Part shown: positions 41,564-50,853 of the stretch, in pieces
Position numbering within the stretch: position 1 is the stretch's first letter
Layout of the letters: the number at the start of each line of letters is the position of its first letter
NCBI GenBank assembly: GCA_964473205.1
Contig: CAYYOK010000006.1
Coordinates: forward strand, 1 to 64,000
DNA length: 64,000 nucleotides
Direction: 5' to 3'
Origin: CAYMRL01 sp964473205
Lineage (GTDB): Bacteria > Deinococcota > Deinococci > Deinococcales > Trueperaceae
Made by a program: the position numbers and the translations under genes
Notes under the pieces: model-generated
What the model was told of the DNA's origin: nothing
The model's database searches: none
What the model saw: the letters and a program-made list of their open reading frames with translations, nothing else

Positions 41564-43121
41564 CGCTCTCGGCGCGCGCCGCGGCGGCGCCCAAGCGGTC
41601 CGCGAGCCGGTCCGGCAGCAGCGAGGCCGCCGACCTCAGCAACCACGCCGCGCCGTCGCCCAAGAAGAGCCGCGGGAAGCGCATGACCGCAGCCAGAGCC
41701 GCTGCGCCCGCCGCGCCCAGAGCCGCGAGGAGGGTGACGATGTCGGGGGCCGCCGCGAGGCGCAGCGCCGTCGCGACGGCCAGCGAGAGGCTGCCGCAGA
41801 GCAGCGTCAGCGGAGCGGCGGCCATGGCGGCGGCGAGCAGGCGGCGCCAACTCTCGCCGACGATCGCGAGCGAGAGCGCGGTCGACGCCAGGTGGTTGGT
41901 GAGGAGAGCGAGGGTCACGCCGATCACCACGCCGCTCAGACCGAACCGCAGGCCGAGCAGCGCGAACGCAACGATACAGCAGGCGTAGACGACCTGCAGC
42001 AGCGCCCGCCTGAACACGACGGCCTTGGCTCGCGCCACGACGGCGTTGAGGCGATCGGTCACGCGCAGCACCATCGTCAGCGCGAACACCTGCAGGGGAC
42101 CGACGACGTCGCGCCACTGGCCGCCCAGCAGCACCGCGACGACCTCGCCCGCCAGCACGCTCAGGACGACGCCGACCGGCACGGTGAGCAGGGCGATCGT
42201 GGCGGCCGCCCTGAGGTAGGAGCGGGCGAGCTCGCGCTCCTCGCCCTGGATGCGCGACAGCGACGGGAACAGCACCCTGTCTATCGCCCCGCCGATCAGG
42301 CCGGCGGGCATGCCCATCAGCTGGTAGGCGCGGCTGTAGACGCCGAGAGCCGTAGCGCCCAGGCCCCTGGCGACGATCAGGTTGTCCGCCTGAAGGGCGA
42401 CGAAGTTGGCGATGCGCGCGACCGAGTAACCGGAGCCGAAACGCAACAGCCCGGCCAGCGTCGCGGCGGAGAGGTCGGCGCGCAGGCCGTGCCGCTGGAG
42501 CGCCAGGGTCATCGCGCTCCTCAGCGCCGTCTGCGAGAGGTGGGCGCCGACGAGCGCCCAGACGCCCATCCCCGAGGCTGCGAGCACGAGCCCGACGACC
42601 CCGTAGCCGAACGCGTAGCTGGCGACCTCGATCACGGCGATGGCGCGAAAGCGCATGGCGCGCGTCAGCAGCGCCTCCGAGGTGGCGGCAAGCCCTCTAA
42701 CCAGCAGCCCAGCGGCCAGAGCGCGCAGGACCGCCGCCGACTCCGGGATCCCGAGCTGCCCGGCGACGAGCGGCGCCAGCAGCGCCAGCGCCGAGGCCAA
42801 CACGGCGGCGAACACGGCGGAGAGCCAGAAGCCGGTCGCCACCACACCCGGGGTCAGGTCCTGGCGCTGGACCAGGGCCTGGTTGACGCCTAGCTGGGTG
42901 AAGATCGCCGCGAAGTTCACGACCACCGTCGCGGCCGCGACGACGCCGAAGTCCTCGGGTGTCAGCAGCCGCGCCAGCAGCGTCAACACCGCGACCTGCA
43001 TCACCATCTGGACGGCGGCGCTCGACATCGTCCAGGCCATGCCTCCGACCACCTTGCCGGCTTTCGGCCGCGCCTCGCCGGCTTGTGGCCGGACCTCGTC
43101 GGCTTCTGGCCGGGCCGTCAC
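41556..43121 (-). CDS. Polysaccharide flippase (Wzx-type, MOP superfamily)
   Basis: A 521-residue membrane protein with about 12-14 predicted TM helices. RLLTPEDFGVVAAATVVVNF near residues 50-70 is typical of the PST/Wzx family, which moves lipid-linked repeat units across the inner membrane. Residues 3-22 consist of three imperfect RPxAxE/K repeats before the first helix. GTG 43121 overlaps the upstream glycosyltransferase stop (GTGA). Confidence 0.92.
   Translation of the reverse strand: MTARPEADEVRPQAGEARPKAGKVVGGMAWTMSSAAVQMVMQVAVLTLLARLLTPEDFGVVAAATVVVNFAAIFTQLGVNQALVQRQDLTPGVVATGFWLSAVFAAVLASALALLAPLVAGQLGIPESAAVLRALAAGLLVRGLAATSEALLTRAMRFRAIAVIEVASYAFGYGVVGLVLAASGMGVWALVGAHLSQTALRSAMTLALQRHGLRADLSAATLAGLLRFGSGYSVARIANFVALQADNLIVARGLGATALGVYSRAYQLMGMPAGLIGGAIDRVLFPSLSRIQGEERELARSYLRAAATIALLTVPVGVVLSVLAGEVVAVLLGGQWRDVVGPLQVFALTMVLRVTDRLNAVVARAKAVVFRRALLQVVYACCIVAFALLGLRFGLSGVVIGVTLALLTNHLASTALSLAIVGESWRRLLAAAMAAAPLTLLCGSLSLAVATALRLAAAPDIVTLLAALGAAGAAALAAVMRFPRLFLGDGAAWLLRSAASLLPDRLADRLGAAAARAESGG
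43057..43119. repeat. Three 21-bp repeats at flippase N-terminus
   Basis: Units at 43057, 43078 and 43099 share the pattern CCGGCTTxxGGCCGxxCC. They encode the three RPxAxE/K repeats. They may reflect slippage during replication. Confidence 0.8.
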
Positions 43122-44227
43122 CGTCTGCGCTCCCGCAACGCCTCTTCGTAGACGGCGAAGGTGCGCTCGAACATCGTCTCGAACCTGAACTCGTGCTCGT
43201 AGCGCTCTCTGCCGGCGGCACCCATGCGCGACCGGGCCTCGGCGTCACCGATGAGCCGCCTCAGACGGTCGGCCAGCGCCTCCGGATCCCCGGGCGGCAC
43301 GACGAAGCCGTTGACGCCGTCGGCGATCGCCTCGCGCACGCCGCCCACGTCGGACGCGACGGCCGGCAGGCCGGCCCTCATCGCCTCGAGCACGCTGCGA
43401 GGGAAGCCCTCCCAGCGCGTGGCGAGCACGAAGACCTGAGCCCGAGCCAGCACGGCGGCCACGTCGTTCCGGACCCCGAGGAAGCTCACCCTCTCCGCCA
43501 GCGAGAGCTCCTCGACCAACGCCCTGACCGCCTCCTCCTCGGGACCGTTCCCCACGAGATCGAGCGTCCAGGCCAGATCCTTGCAGCCGGCCAGGGCCGT
43601 CAACAGGGTCAGATGGTCCTTGGGCGGGTCGAAGCGAGCCACCATCACCAGCCGCGGCGGGTCCTCGGCCGGATCGGCTCTCAGGTCCTCGGTCACGTCG
43701 GGCATGCCGTTGTGAACGACGACGTGCCGGGCCGGCGAGCCGACGCGGCGCGCCAGGGCGAGGTCGCGCTCGTACTCGCAGACGTCGACGATGCGCGTGG
43801 CCAGCGGCGCCGCGAGGCGCTCGATGACGCCGTAGACCGCCGCCTCCAAGCCGGGGATCCCCGTCGTGAAGCTCCAGCCGTGCGCGGTGTAGATGACCGG
43901 GATACCGCCGCCCCACAGCGCCAGGCGTCCAACGACGCCGGCCTTGGCCGTATGCAGCGACACCAGGTCGGGTCCGAAGCGCACGATGGCCCGCCGCATC
44001 TCGGCCACGGCCCTGACGTCGCTGACGGGCCGGATCGCTCGATGCAGGTGCCAGAGCGGCTCGTAGGGAACCCCGTGCGCGACGACGTCGGCCGCGAACG
44101 GTCCCTCCTGCCCGCCGAGCACCAGCACAGCGTGACCGCGCTCCTGCATGGCCAGAGCCATGTCCCTGATGTGGACGTTGCTTCCACCGACGACGTCTGA
44201 GCGGGTGGAGACGTAGACGACCCTCAC
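43118..44227 (-). CDS. Glycosyltransferase, GT4-type
   Basis: A 369-residue GT-B enzyme. The N-domain starts VRVVYVSTRSDVVGGSNVH; AHGWSFTTG lies mid-protein; the C-domain has MVARFDPPKDH, LVGNGPEEEA and the donor-site WEGFPRSVLEAMRAGLP. Donor and acceptor sugars cannot be deduced. GTG 44227 (GTGA overlap with the upstream gene) is chosen because upstream sequence is not homologous. Confidence 0.92.
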   Translation of the reverse strand: MRVVYVSTRSDVVGGSNVHIRDMALAMQERGHAVLVLGGQEGPFAADVVAHGVPYEPLWHLHRAIRPVSDVRAVAEMRRAIVRFGPDLVSLHTAKAGVVGRLALWGGGIPVIYTAHGWSFTTGIPGLEAAVYGVIERLAAPLATRIVDVCEYERDLALARRVGSPARHVVVHNGMPDVTEDLRADPAEDPPRLVMVARFDPPKDHLTLLTALAGCKDLAWTLDLVGNGPEEEAVRALVEELSLAERVSFLGVRNDVAAVLARAQVFVLATRWEGFPRSVLEAMRAGLPAVASDVGGVREAIADGVNGFVVPPGDPEALADRLRRLIGDAEARSRMGAAGRERYEHEFRFETMFERTFAVYEEALRERRR

Positions 44228-45408
44228 CGGCGACCACCGCCGGCGCCGCCATCTGCGCCCTCGCGGCCGCCGATGGTCTCCCTCACCACGGCCTGCCACA
44301 TGCCGGCGACCTCGTGCAGGCCGAACCTCCGGTGAACGGCGTCTCGCGCCGCGAGGGCGACAGTTCGCCGGCTCGCGGGCGGCGCGGCCATCAGCCGCTC
44401 CATCGCCGCCGCCACGTCGCGCGCATCGGGTGAGGCTGCGAGCCAACCGGTGACGCCGTCCTCGATGAGCTCAGGAACGCCGCCGACCGCCGTGCCGACG
44501 CAGGGCAGCGCCGCCGCCATGGCTTCCATGACGGAGTTGGGGAGCCCCTCCCACTCGGAGGCGAGCACGAAGGCGTCCGCCGCGCCGAGCAAGCGGGACA
44601 CGTCAGGTTCGAAGCCGAGAAAGCTGACCGCCGGCCGTAGGCTCAGCCGCGCGGCGAGGTCGGCGAGCTCCTCGGCGAGGGAGCCGTCGCCGGCCACGAG
44701 CAGCCGCGCCTCGGGGTGTCGGGTCCGCAACGCGGCGAAGGCGGCGAGCAGGCCGCCGTAGTTCTTCTGGGGCTCGAGCCTGCCGACCGCGAGCCATACG
44801 AAGTCGTTCGGCGCCAACGACAGCGCGGCGCGCGCCGCCGCGCGCTCGCCGCCCGCCAAGGGGCGCACCCTGCCGAGGGCGTTGGGCACCACCCGCAGCG
44901 TCGCGGCGCGCACCACGCCGCGGCTCAGCAGGGCGTCGGCAGCGAGCCGTGAGTTGACCACCACGGCCTTGGCGAGAGGGTTGGTCAGGCGCTCGAGTAG
45001 GTCGGCCAGGCGCGCGCCGCGCCGGCTTCCGCCGCCGAAGCGCACGTTGCGGATCGACGAGACCACCGGCACGCCGCACCATGCGCCCGCCAGGCGCCCG
45101 AGCAGGTTCGCCTGCAGCAGGAACGTGATCATGCAGTCGGGGCGCAGTCTGCGAAGCGCGCGCACCAGGGCGAGGAGCGCTCCGACGCCCGCACGCGCTC
45201 CGCGCGACGCCAGCGCCTCGTGCTCGATCCCGTGGGTCGCGAGGACAGCGCCGAGGGGTCCCTCGTCGCGCAGCGTCAGCACCGCGACCTGCCAGCCCCT
45301 GGCTTGCAGCTCGACGGCCAGCCTGACGAGCTGCGTCTCGGCGCCACCGATCTCCAGGTCGTTGGTCAGGAAGACGACCTTGGTCGGCGATCCGCCGGAA
45401 CCGGTCAT
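44224..45408 (-). CDS. Glycosyltransferase, GT4-type
   Basis: A 394-residue GT-B enzyme with LTNDLEIGGAETQLVRLA near the N-terminus, AVGRLEPQKNY, and the donor-binding segment EWEGLPNSVMEAMAAALP. ATG 45408 follows GGAGGG. It probably adds one sugar of the repeat unit on the cytoplasmic face. Confidence 0.92.
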   Translation of the reverse strand: MTGSGGSPTKVVFLTNDLEIGGAETQLVRLAVELQARGWQVAVLTLRDEGPLGAVLATHGIEHEALASRGARAGVGALLALVRALRRLRPDCMITFLLQANLLGRLAGAWCGVPVVSSIRNVRFGGGSRRGARLADLLERLTNPLAKAVVVNSRLAADALLSRGVVRAATLRVVPNALGRVRPLAGGERAAARAALSLAPNDFVWLAVGRLEPQKNYGGLLAAFAALRTRHPEARLLVAGDGSLAEELADLAARLSLRPAVSFLGFEPDVSRLLGAADAFVLASEWEGLPNSVMEAMAAALPCVGTAVGGVPELIEDGVTGWLAASPDARDVAAAMERLMAAPPASRRTVALAARDAVHRRFGLHEVAGMWQAVVRETIGGREGADGGAGGGRR

Positions 45409-45442
45409 GGCGTGCCCTCCGCCGCTCGGCTGGCAGTGTCGG

Positions 45443-47140
45443 TCATGCGGCGCTCCCGGCCGGCTGGCCGGAAGGGCCGGCAGATCCGAGGTACGCGAGC
45501 CACAGGGGCACGAACAGCGCGGGGTAGAAGAGGGTCAGGTCGACCAAGTTGAGGAGCAAGGCTATCACCAGGGCGAGCGCGGCCAGTCGCTCGCCCGACC
45601 CGATCAGACGCCGCAGCATCAGCATCAGGCAGGCGAGGAGGGCGAGCGCCAGCGGCCAGCCGAACTCCGCCGCGAGCCCGAGCAGCGAGTGAGCGTGATC
45701 GGCCCGGTAGCGCGGCCCCTGGGCTTCGGGGAGGGCGAACTCGTGGTAGTGGCGCAGGTTGCCGTGGCCGACGCCCGTCAGCGGCCACTCCTTCGCGAGG
45801 TCGAGCGCGCTGCCCCACACCTGGATCCTCGCCAGATTGTTCGTGTCTTCCAACACCGAGCTCCAGCTAGGACCGAAGAGAGCGGCCGCGGCCACCGCGC
45901 CTGCCAGCACCGCGGCGATCGCGACGCGTGGCCCGCGAGCGACGGGCAGAAGCACCGCCAGGCCGATGCCGGCCAGGAGCGCGCCGGCGTAGCCAGCGTG
46001 GCTGCCCGCCACGACTACGGCCACCAGCGCCATGGCTGCGGCGACGGGCGCCACGCGCAGGGGCCGCGCGGACAGCGCCAGCGCCGAGAGGGCCGTGACC
46101 AACGCCGCGTGGGCGAGCACGTTGGGGTCTCCCAGCGTGCCGGCGACGCGGGAAGGCGCGCCGATCACGAACTGGCCGAGCGCGACGGCGAGCTGCACGC
46201 CGAGGCCGGCGAGCAGACCCGACGAGACGACTCCATGCCCCAGCGCGCTCAGCGCCAGTCGGGCGGTCGGCGTGATCAGGACCAGGGCAGCCGCCAGACC
46301 CGCCCACCAGACGAGGCCCGCGTACCACGGCAGGACGCTCGAGCGCGGTCGGTAGGCTCCGGCCTCGCCCCCCTCGACGAGCTGCGCGAAGCCAATGTCC
46401 AGAACCGTCCAGTCGCCTCGCAAGCCGGCGAGGTGGAGCAGGCGCAGGCGCTGCGGACCGTCCTGCGGCGGCAGCGTCGCGGTCAGGCGCAACACGCCCG
46501 GCCCCACGGCCTCTACGAGCGTGCCGGGGCGAAGCTGACCCTCGCGCGTCCTGAGCACCAACTCGCCCCCGAAGTCCGATCCGTCGTGCCTGACGAGAAC
46601 GGACACGGTGTACGCCAACCTGGGCGCGATGGCGACCTCCTGCAGGGTACGCACCTCGGTGTAGCGGTCGCCGCTGGCAGGGTCGAAGGCGCCGATGCGC
46701 CAGAGGCCGGGCTCGAGGGCGCGGACGTACTCCCCCTCCCCCAAGGCGCGGGTCCAGCCACGCAGCCAGGCGAGGTCGCTGTTGGCGATGAGGTTCGGAG
46801 CGCCGTGCCCAGCCGGGAGCGGCTGGGGCGAGGTGCCGCTGGGGTCGAGAGATCGCGGAGCCAAGGCTCCATCAAGATCGACAGGCGGCGCGGGACGCAC
46901 CAGGACCTGGCTCCCGAGCTGAGCCAGGCAGCCGAGCGCGGCGATCGCGATCACGAGGCGCGTCTCGCGTCGCCACAACGACCTCGCGATGCCGTAGCGG
47001 ATGGCGAGCAGCGCGCCCAACGGCATGGCGACGGCCAGGAAGACCTCCGGCAGAACCGGCCCCGAAGCGATCAGGAGCAGCAGCGCCGGCCGCATCCAGC
47101 GCCGGCCGGCCGGCGTCCGACCTTGCGACAGGTGGGCCAC
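45443..47140 (-). CDS. O-antigen ligase/polymerase-like membrane protein with extracellular insert
   Basis: A 565-residue protein of the Wzy_C/WaaL type. After several N-terminal TM helices, residues about 120-285 form a beta-rich segment starting NLIANSDLAWLRGW that looks like a carbohydrate-binding-like fold. The second membrane half includes GSHAGYAGALLAG, ARIQVWGSALDLAKEWPLTGVGHGN (described as the PLTGVGHGN loop) and DHAHSLLGLAAEFGWP, the conserved periplasmic loop with His. GTG 47140, five bases after the upstream stop, is chosen; ATG 47095 is possible. Confidence 0.82.
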   Translation of the reverse strand: MAHLSQGRTPAGRRWMRPALLLLIASGPVLPEVFLAVAMPLGALLAIRYGIARSLWRRETRLVIAIAALGCLAQLGSQVLVRPAPPVDLDGALAPRSLDPSGTSPQPLPAGHGAPNLIANSDLAWLRGWTRALGEGEYVRALEPGLWRIGAFDPASGDRYTEVRTLQEVAIAPRLAYTVSVLVRHDGSDFGGELVLRTREGQLRPGTLVEAVGPGVLRLTATLPPQDGPQRLRLLHLAGLRGDWTVLDIGFAQLVEGGEAGAYRPRSSVLPWYAGLVWWAGLAAALVLITPTARLALSALGHGVVSSGLLAGLGVQLAVALGQFVIGAPSRVAGTLGDPNVLAHAALVTALSALALSARPLRVAPVAAAMALVAVVVAGSHAGYAGALLAGIGLAVLLPVARGPRVAIAAVLAGAVAAAALFGPSWSSVLEDTNNLARIQVWGSALDLAKEWPLTGVGHGNLRHYHEFALPEAQGPRYRADHAHSLLGLAAEFGWPLALALLACLMLMLRRLIGSGERLAALALVIALLLNLVDLTLFYPALFVPLWLAYLGSAGPSGQPAGSAA

Positions 47141-47145
47141 GCCCC

Positions 47146-48516
47146 TCAGCCCTCGCGTCCGGTGGCGCCAAAGGGCGTCCGCAAGGCCAGGTCGAGCCGC
47201 GCTAAGCTCGCTGCCGCCACGAACCACAGCATCGGCAGGGTGGTGCCGCCGAACGAGTCGCTCGACATGTTCGACGCCAGGTAGGTGAGGCAGGCCAGCG
47301 CGTAGCCGATGAGCGAGAGCTTGTCGGGGTAGGCCTGGCCCGGGCCTCTCAGCGCCAGCCGGACGCACGCCAGCGAGACGAGCGCGACGAACGCCAGCAG
47401 CGCGCCCAGCGCTGCCAGACCCGGCAGGCCGAGGGTCAGGAAGTAGTCGAGGACCACGTTGTGCGCGTGAGCGAAGGGCAGGTAGTACACGGAGTTGTCG
47501 GCGCCGACGCCGGTCCAAGGGTGCTCGAGCCCGATCTGCACGGCGCTGAGCCACAGATCCGAGCGTGAGACCACCGCCGAGGTGGCGCCTGGATCCGTGA
47601 ACAGCCGCTCCAGCGTGACCAGGGTGCGCGGGTTGAACTGGCTCACGGTCAGCACCGCCACGAGGCCGATCGCCACCGTCGCTGCGCCCAGCGCCAGGCC
47701 GAGAGCCAGGCGCCGTGCCAGTCGCCTTATCGGCTCCAGGGCGAGCATCGTCGTCAGCGGCACGACCACCGCCAGCAGCAACAGGTTCGCCTTCGAGCCG
47801 GTCAGGGCGATGCCGGCGGCGATTACCACCAGAACGAGCCAGGGCCAGACGCGCGCGGGGCGCTTGAGGGCGTTGGCCAGCGCGATGGGCACGAGCGTCG
47901 TCAACAGCATCGCGAGCTGGTTGGGGTGGTTGAGGAGGGCTTGCGCACGGTCGCCGTAGCGGATGGTCAGCTCGCCCAGCGGCGCGAGGAAGAAGCCGGC
48001 CACTGCCACGCCCACGGAGACGACGGCGCCGGTCAGCAGGTAGCGCTCGAGGGTCTCGAGCCGCGAGCGCCGGTCCAAGAAGCGGCACAGGACCGCGAGC
48101 AGCAAGATGGCGAGGAGGTAGCGGCCGCAGAAGCGCAGCACCGAGATGCCGTCGATGGCGGCGGTCGCGGAGATGGCGGCGCTGGCTATGAGAAGCGCGC
48201 AGGAGACGACGAGGCCCGTGAGCAACCTGCGCGCCTGCGGGCCGAGCGCGGTCACCCCGCTGGACCTGGAGAGCGCGAGATGCGCGACGTAGGCGAACAG
48301 CAGCAGGGCCGACGCGATCTCGACCGGCTGCAGGTTGAGCACCCCGACGCCGACACCCCTGCCGACCCAGAGCGACAAGCCGAGCAGCGCCAGGAGCGCG
48401 CGCACCGGCAGCTTGATCACCGGCGACCCGGGCGCTGGCAGCTCGGGCACCGATAGCTCGGGCGCCGGCGGCGCGGGCACTGGTTGCTCGGGCACTGGTC
48501 GTTCGGACGCCGTCAC
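47146..48516 (-). CDS. O-antigen ligase/polymerase-like membrane protein
   Basis: A 456-residue protein. Residues 1-35 are Pro-rich (PVPEQPVPAPPAPE), then about 11-12 TM helices. Wzy_C-type features are LTGSKANLLLL, HPWTGVGADNSVYYLPFAHAHNVVLDYFLTLGLPG (described as the TGVGADNS and HAHNVVLDY segments). GTG 48516 overlaps the upstream stop (GTGA). It may polymerise or ligate the glycan; it lacks the insert seen in its neighbour. Confidence 0.87.
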   Translation of the reverse strand: MTASERPVPEQPVPAPPAPELSVPELPAPGSPVIKLPVRALLALLGLSLWVGRGVGVGVLNLQPVEIASALLLFAYVAHLALSRSSGVTALGPQARRLLTGLVVSCALLIASAAISATAAIDGISVLRFCGRYLLAILLLAVLCRFLDRRSRLETLERYLLTGAVVSVGVAVAGFFLAPLGELTIRYGDRAQALLNHPNQLAMLLTTLVPIALANALKRPARVWPWLVLVVIAAGIALTGSKANLLLLAVVVPLTTMLALEPIRRLARRLALGLALGAATVAIGLVAVLTVSQFNPRTLVTLERLFTDPGATSAVVSRSDLWLSAVQIGLEHPWTGVGADNSVYYLPFAHAHNVVLDYFLTLGLPGLAALGALLAFVALVSLACVRLALRGPGQAYPDKLSLIGYALACLTYLASNMSSDSFGGTTLPMLWFVAAASLARLDLALRTPFGATGREG

Positions 48517-49691
48517 GCTGCGTCCAGTCCTAGCACCGACCGGTAGATCTCGACGAGGCTCGCGACCATCGTCGCGCCGGAGAAGCGCGCCTCGGCTGCC
48601 GCTCTGCCGCTCCTGCCCATCGCCGTCCGCAGCCCGGGGTCGCTCAGCAGCGCGTCCAGAGCCTCGACGTAGGCCTCGAAGCCGGCGGCGTCCACGATCA
48701 TGCCTGCCACACCGTCCTCGACGGCCTCCCTCATGCCGGCGACATCGGTGGCCACGACCGGCACGCCGCTGGCCTGCGCCTCGATCACGGCCCGCGGGAA
48801 CGCCTCCCCGAACGGCGCGGAGGGCAGCGTCAGCAGGTCGCTGGCGCGCAGCAGGTCGGGAACGTCGTCGCGGGCGCCGAGCAGGTGCACGTGCTCGGGA
48901 GCCGGCGCGGCGGCCGCCAGCCTCTCGACCTCGCGCACGTACTCCGCGGGACCGAGCGGAGCGCCGATCAGCAGGACCTGCAGCTCGTGGCGGCGCTGCA
49001 GCTCGGCCGCGGCGCGCAGCACCCAGTCGGGCCGCTTCCTCGCGAACAGGTTGCCTACGAACGTCAGGCAGAGCCGCTCGGGATCGAGGCCGGCTGCGCG
49101 CTTCGCGGCGGCGACGTCTTCCGCCGGATGGAAGCGCTGTAGGTCGACGACGTTGTGAAGGGTCGTGGCGGGCGGCAGCTTCACGGAGCTGCCGGCGAAG
49201 CGATTGACCTTGTTGGCCTCGGCCACGAAGACCACGTGGTCGGCGAGGCGCGCGCGCAGCCCGTCGAGCAGCCGGTTCGGCCGTTCCTGCCTCACGTGCC
49301 AGACGAGAGGTACGCCCGCGCGCCTGGCTGCCAGCCCCCAAGGCAGCACCAGCCTGTCCTCGTTGACGTGCACCACGTCGACCGCGTGGCGCTTCAGCGA
49401 CCTGAGCGCCTGACGGTACACGGCGAAGTAGGTCGGGACCGCGCGCAGCTTGCCGAGCGCACTGACGGTGCTCCTCCGCAGCGTCGTGGAGGAGACCGCG
49501 TCGTGATCGTGGAACGCCGGCTCGACGCCCACCGAACGGAAGAGCTTGGCCGACGGCCCCTCGCGCGGAACGAGAGCCACGGGCTCTACGCCGCCCTCCG
49601 CGACCATGCGCCGCATCATCTCGGACGCCGACACGACGGCGCCGCCGATCTGCACGCCGACGAAGGGGAACAGGACTCGCATGGCGCTCAC
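48513..49691 (-). CDS. Glycosyltransferase, GT4-type
   Basis: A 392-residue GT-B enzyme. MRVLFPFVGVQIGGAVVS at the N-terminus, HVRQERPNRLLD, FVGNLFARKRPDW, and the C-domain FGEAFPRAVIEAQASGVPVVATD are typical. GTG 49691 overlaps the TupA-like stop; the ATG three codons on is an alternative. Confidence 0.9.
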   Translation of the reverse strand: MSAMRVLFPFVGVQIGGAVVSASEMMRRMVAEGGVEPVALVPREGPSAKLFRSVGVEPAFHDHDAVSSTTLRRSTVSALGKLRAVPTYFAVYRQALRSLKRHAVDVVHVNEDRLVLPWGLAARRAGVPLVWHVRQERPNRLLDGLRARLADHVVFVAEANKVNRFAGSSVKLPPATTLHNVVDLQRFHPAEDVAAAKRAAGLDPERLCLTFVGNLFARKRPDWVLRAAAELQRRHELQVLLIGAPLGPAEYVREVERLAAAAPAPEHVHLLGARDDVPDLLRASDLLTLPSAPFGEAFPRAVIEAQASGVPVVATDVAGMREAVEDGVAGMIVDAAGFEAYVEALDALLSDPGLRTAMGRSGRAAAEARFSGATMVASLVEIYRSVLGLDAA

Positions 49692-50737
49692 CCGGGGCCG
49701 GGCGGCTCCGCTTCCGGCAGCTCCAGCAGCGCACCCAACCGCAGGTCGTGGATCCTCGGCTCCAGCGGCACGTAGCCGCCGGAGGGCATGAACGTCATCT
49801 CGCCGAAGTAGAGCCGTTCGCGCACGATGTAGAAGTCGACCCTGACGAACGGGAACGGCTCGGCCAGGCGCTCGGCCGCTGCGAGCATCGCCTCGAGCTG
49901 CGGTGGACGCTCGGGGAACTCGTGAGCCGGGACGACCAGCGGCCGGCTGCCGTGCTTCGCGCCGCGCCACGCCGGGACCACCTGCCAGTCGCGATCGAAC
50001 ATGACCCTCGTCAGGCGCACGTCGCGGCCGAGGAAGACCTGGACCTGAACGGCCTTGCCGTTGAGCACCAGCACCTTGTAGTCGGCCGGCGGCGTCCCGC
50101 TCTCGTCGCTGAGGTCCTCCTCGGCGAGGATGCGGGGCGTCAGGGACTCGTAGAACCACTCGCCCAGGGTCTCGTGATGGCGGACCTTCAGCCAGCCCTC
50201 GAGCCGTTCGACCAGCTTGCGGCGATCGGCACCGGGCCGCCAGAAGGCGACGTGCCCCGACGCGTGAGTCGGCTTCAAGATGGCGCGCTCGGGAAGGCGC
50301 TCGAAAGGGAACTCCGCGGCGCTGGTGCTCACGGCATGAAGCTCCGCGAAGCTCAGCTCGGGGGCCACGGCCTTCACGTACTCGCGAACGTCGACCTTGT
50401 CGACGAGCTGCGGCATCAGCGGATGGCGGTAGTGGCGCTTCAACCACAGCAGCTTCTCGACGAACGTCCTCGGGCGCTCGATGCGCGTGAGGTAGCCGAC
50501 CCGGCCAAGCCCGTAGAGCGCGGCGAAGGCGTCCTCGCTCAACACCGGCCTCAGCGCTCTGGCCGCGCCCCTGATCAGCTTCCACGACCGGGCTCTGGCC
50601 TCGTACGCCAGCTCGGTCGCCGCCTCGGCACCCCGCCGTAGCCAGCCCGCTGGAGCGGAAGGCTCCTTCGAGGCTCCAGGGTTCGCGTTCACGGCTCTTG
50701 CTCGGCTACAGGCATCGTCGGTCACCGCGATAGGCAC
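49688..50737 (-). CDS. TupA-like ATP-grasp protein
   Basis: A 349-residue protein. FVEKLLWLKRHYRHPLMPQLVDK near residues 92-114, REYV, ILKPTHASGHV near 153-163, and FPFVRVDFYIV with FGEMTF in the C-terminal part match the TupA family (teichuronopeptide synthesis), an ATP-grasp fold that probably forms amide bonds on surface polymer. Start GTG 50737 with TAGGAT 9 nt upstream. It is first in the eight-gene minus operon. Confidence 0.85.
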   Translation of the reverse strand: MPIAVTDDACSRARAVNANPGASKEPSAPAGWLRRGAEAATELAYEARARSWKLIRGAARALRPVLSEDAFAALYGLGRVGYLTRIERPRTFVEKLLWLKRHYRHPLMPQLVDKVDVREYVKAVAPELSFAELHAVSTSAAEFPFERLPERAILKPTHASGHVAFWRPGADRRKLVERLEGWLKVRHHETLGEWFYESLTPRILAEEDLSDESGTPPADYKVLVLNGKAVQVQVFLGRDVRLTRVMFDRDWQVVPAWRGAKHGSRPLVVPAHEFPERPPQLEAMLAAAERLAEPFPFVRVDFYIVRERLYFGEMTFMPSGGYVPLEPRIHDLRLGALLELPEAEPPGPG

Positions 50738-50853
50738 GGCACGATCATCCTACGCCGGCGGCGCCGAGCGCCGCTCGGCAGCGACCCTCGCGAGCCGAAC
50801 CCGTAGGCGAGGGTCTCAGGTACCCCGAGTAGCGCGGCGTTACACTCTGCCTG
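50738..50853. promoter_or_regulatory. Divergent promoter region of the polysaccharide operons
   Basis: A 116-bp region. TAGGAT (minus, 50747-50752) lies 9 nt before GTG 50737 and TACACT (plus, 50841-50846) lies 7 nt before ATG 50854. Both are leaderless-type. No shared operator is evident. Confidence 0.6.

Noticed and set aside
45443..48088. Single 881-residue minus-strand frame
   Set aside because: Its upstream part is a shadow of the ligase-like gene at 47146-48516; the real gene starts near 47140.
47146..49734. Single 862-residue minus-strand frame
   Set aside because: The upstream part is the shadow of the glycosyltransferase at 48513-49691; the real gene starts at GTG 48516.
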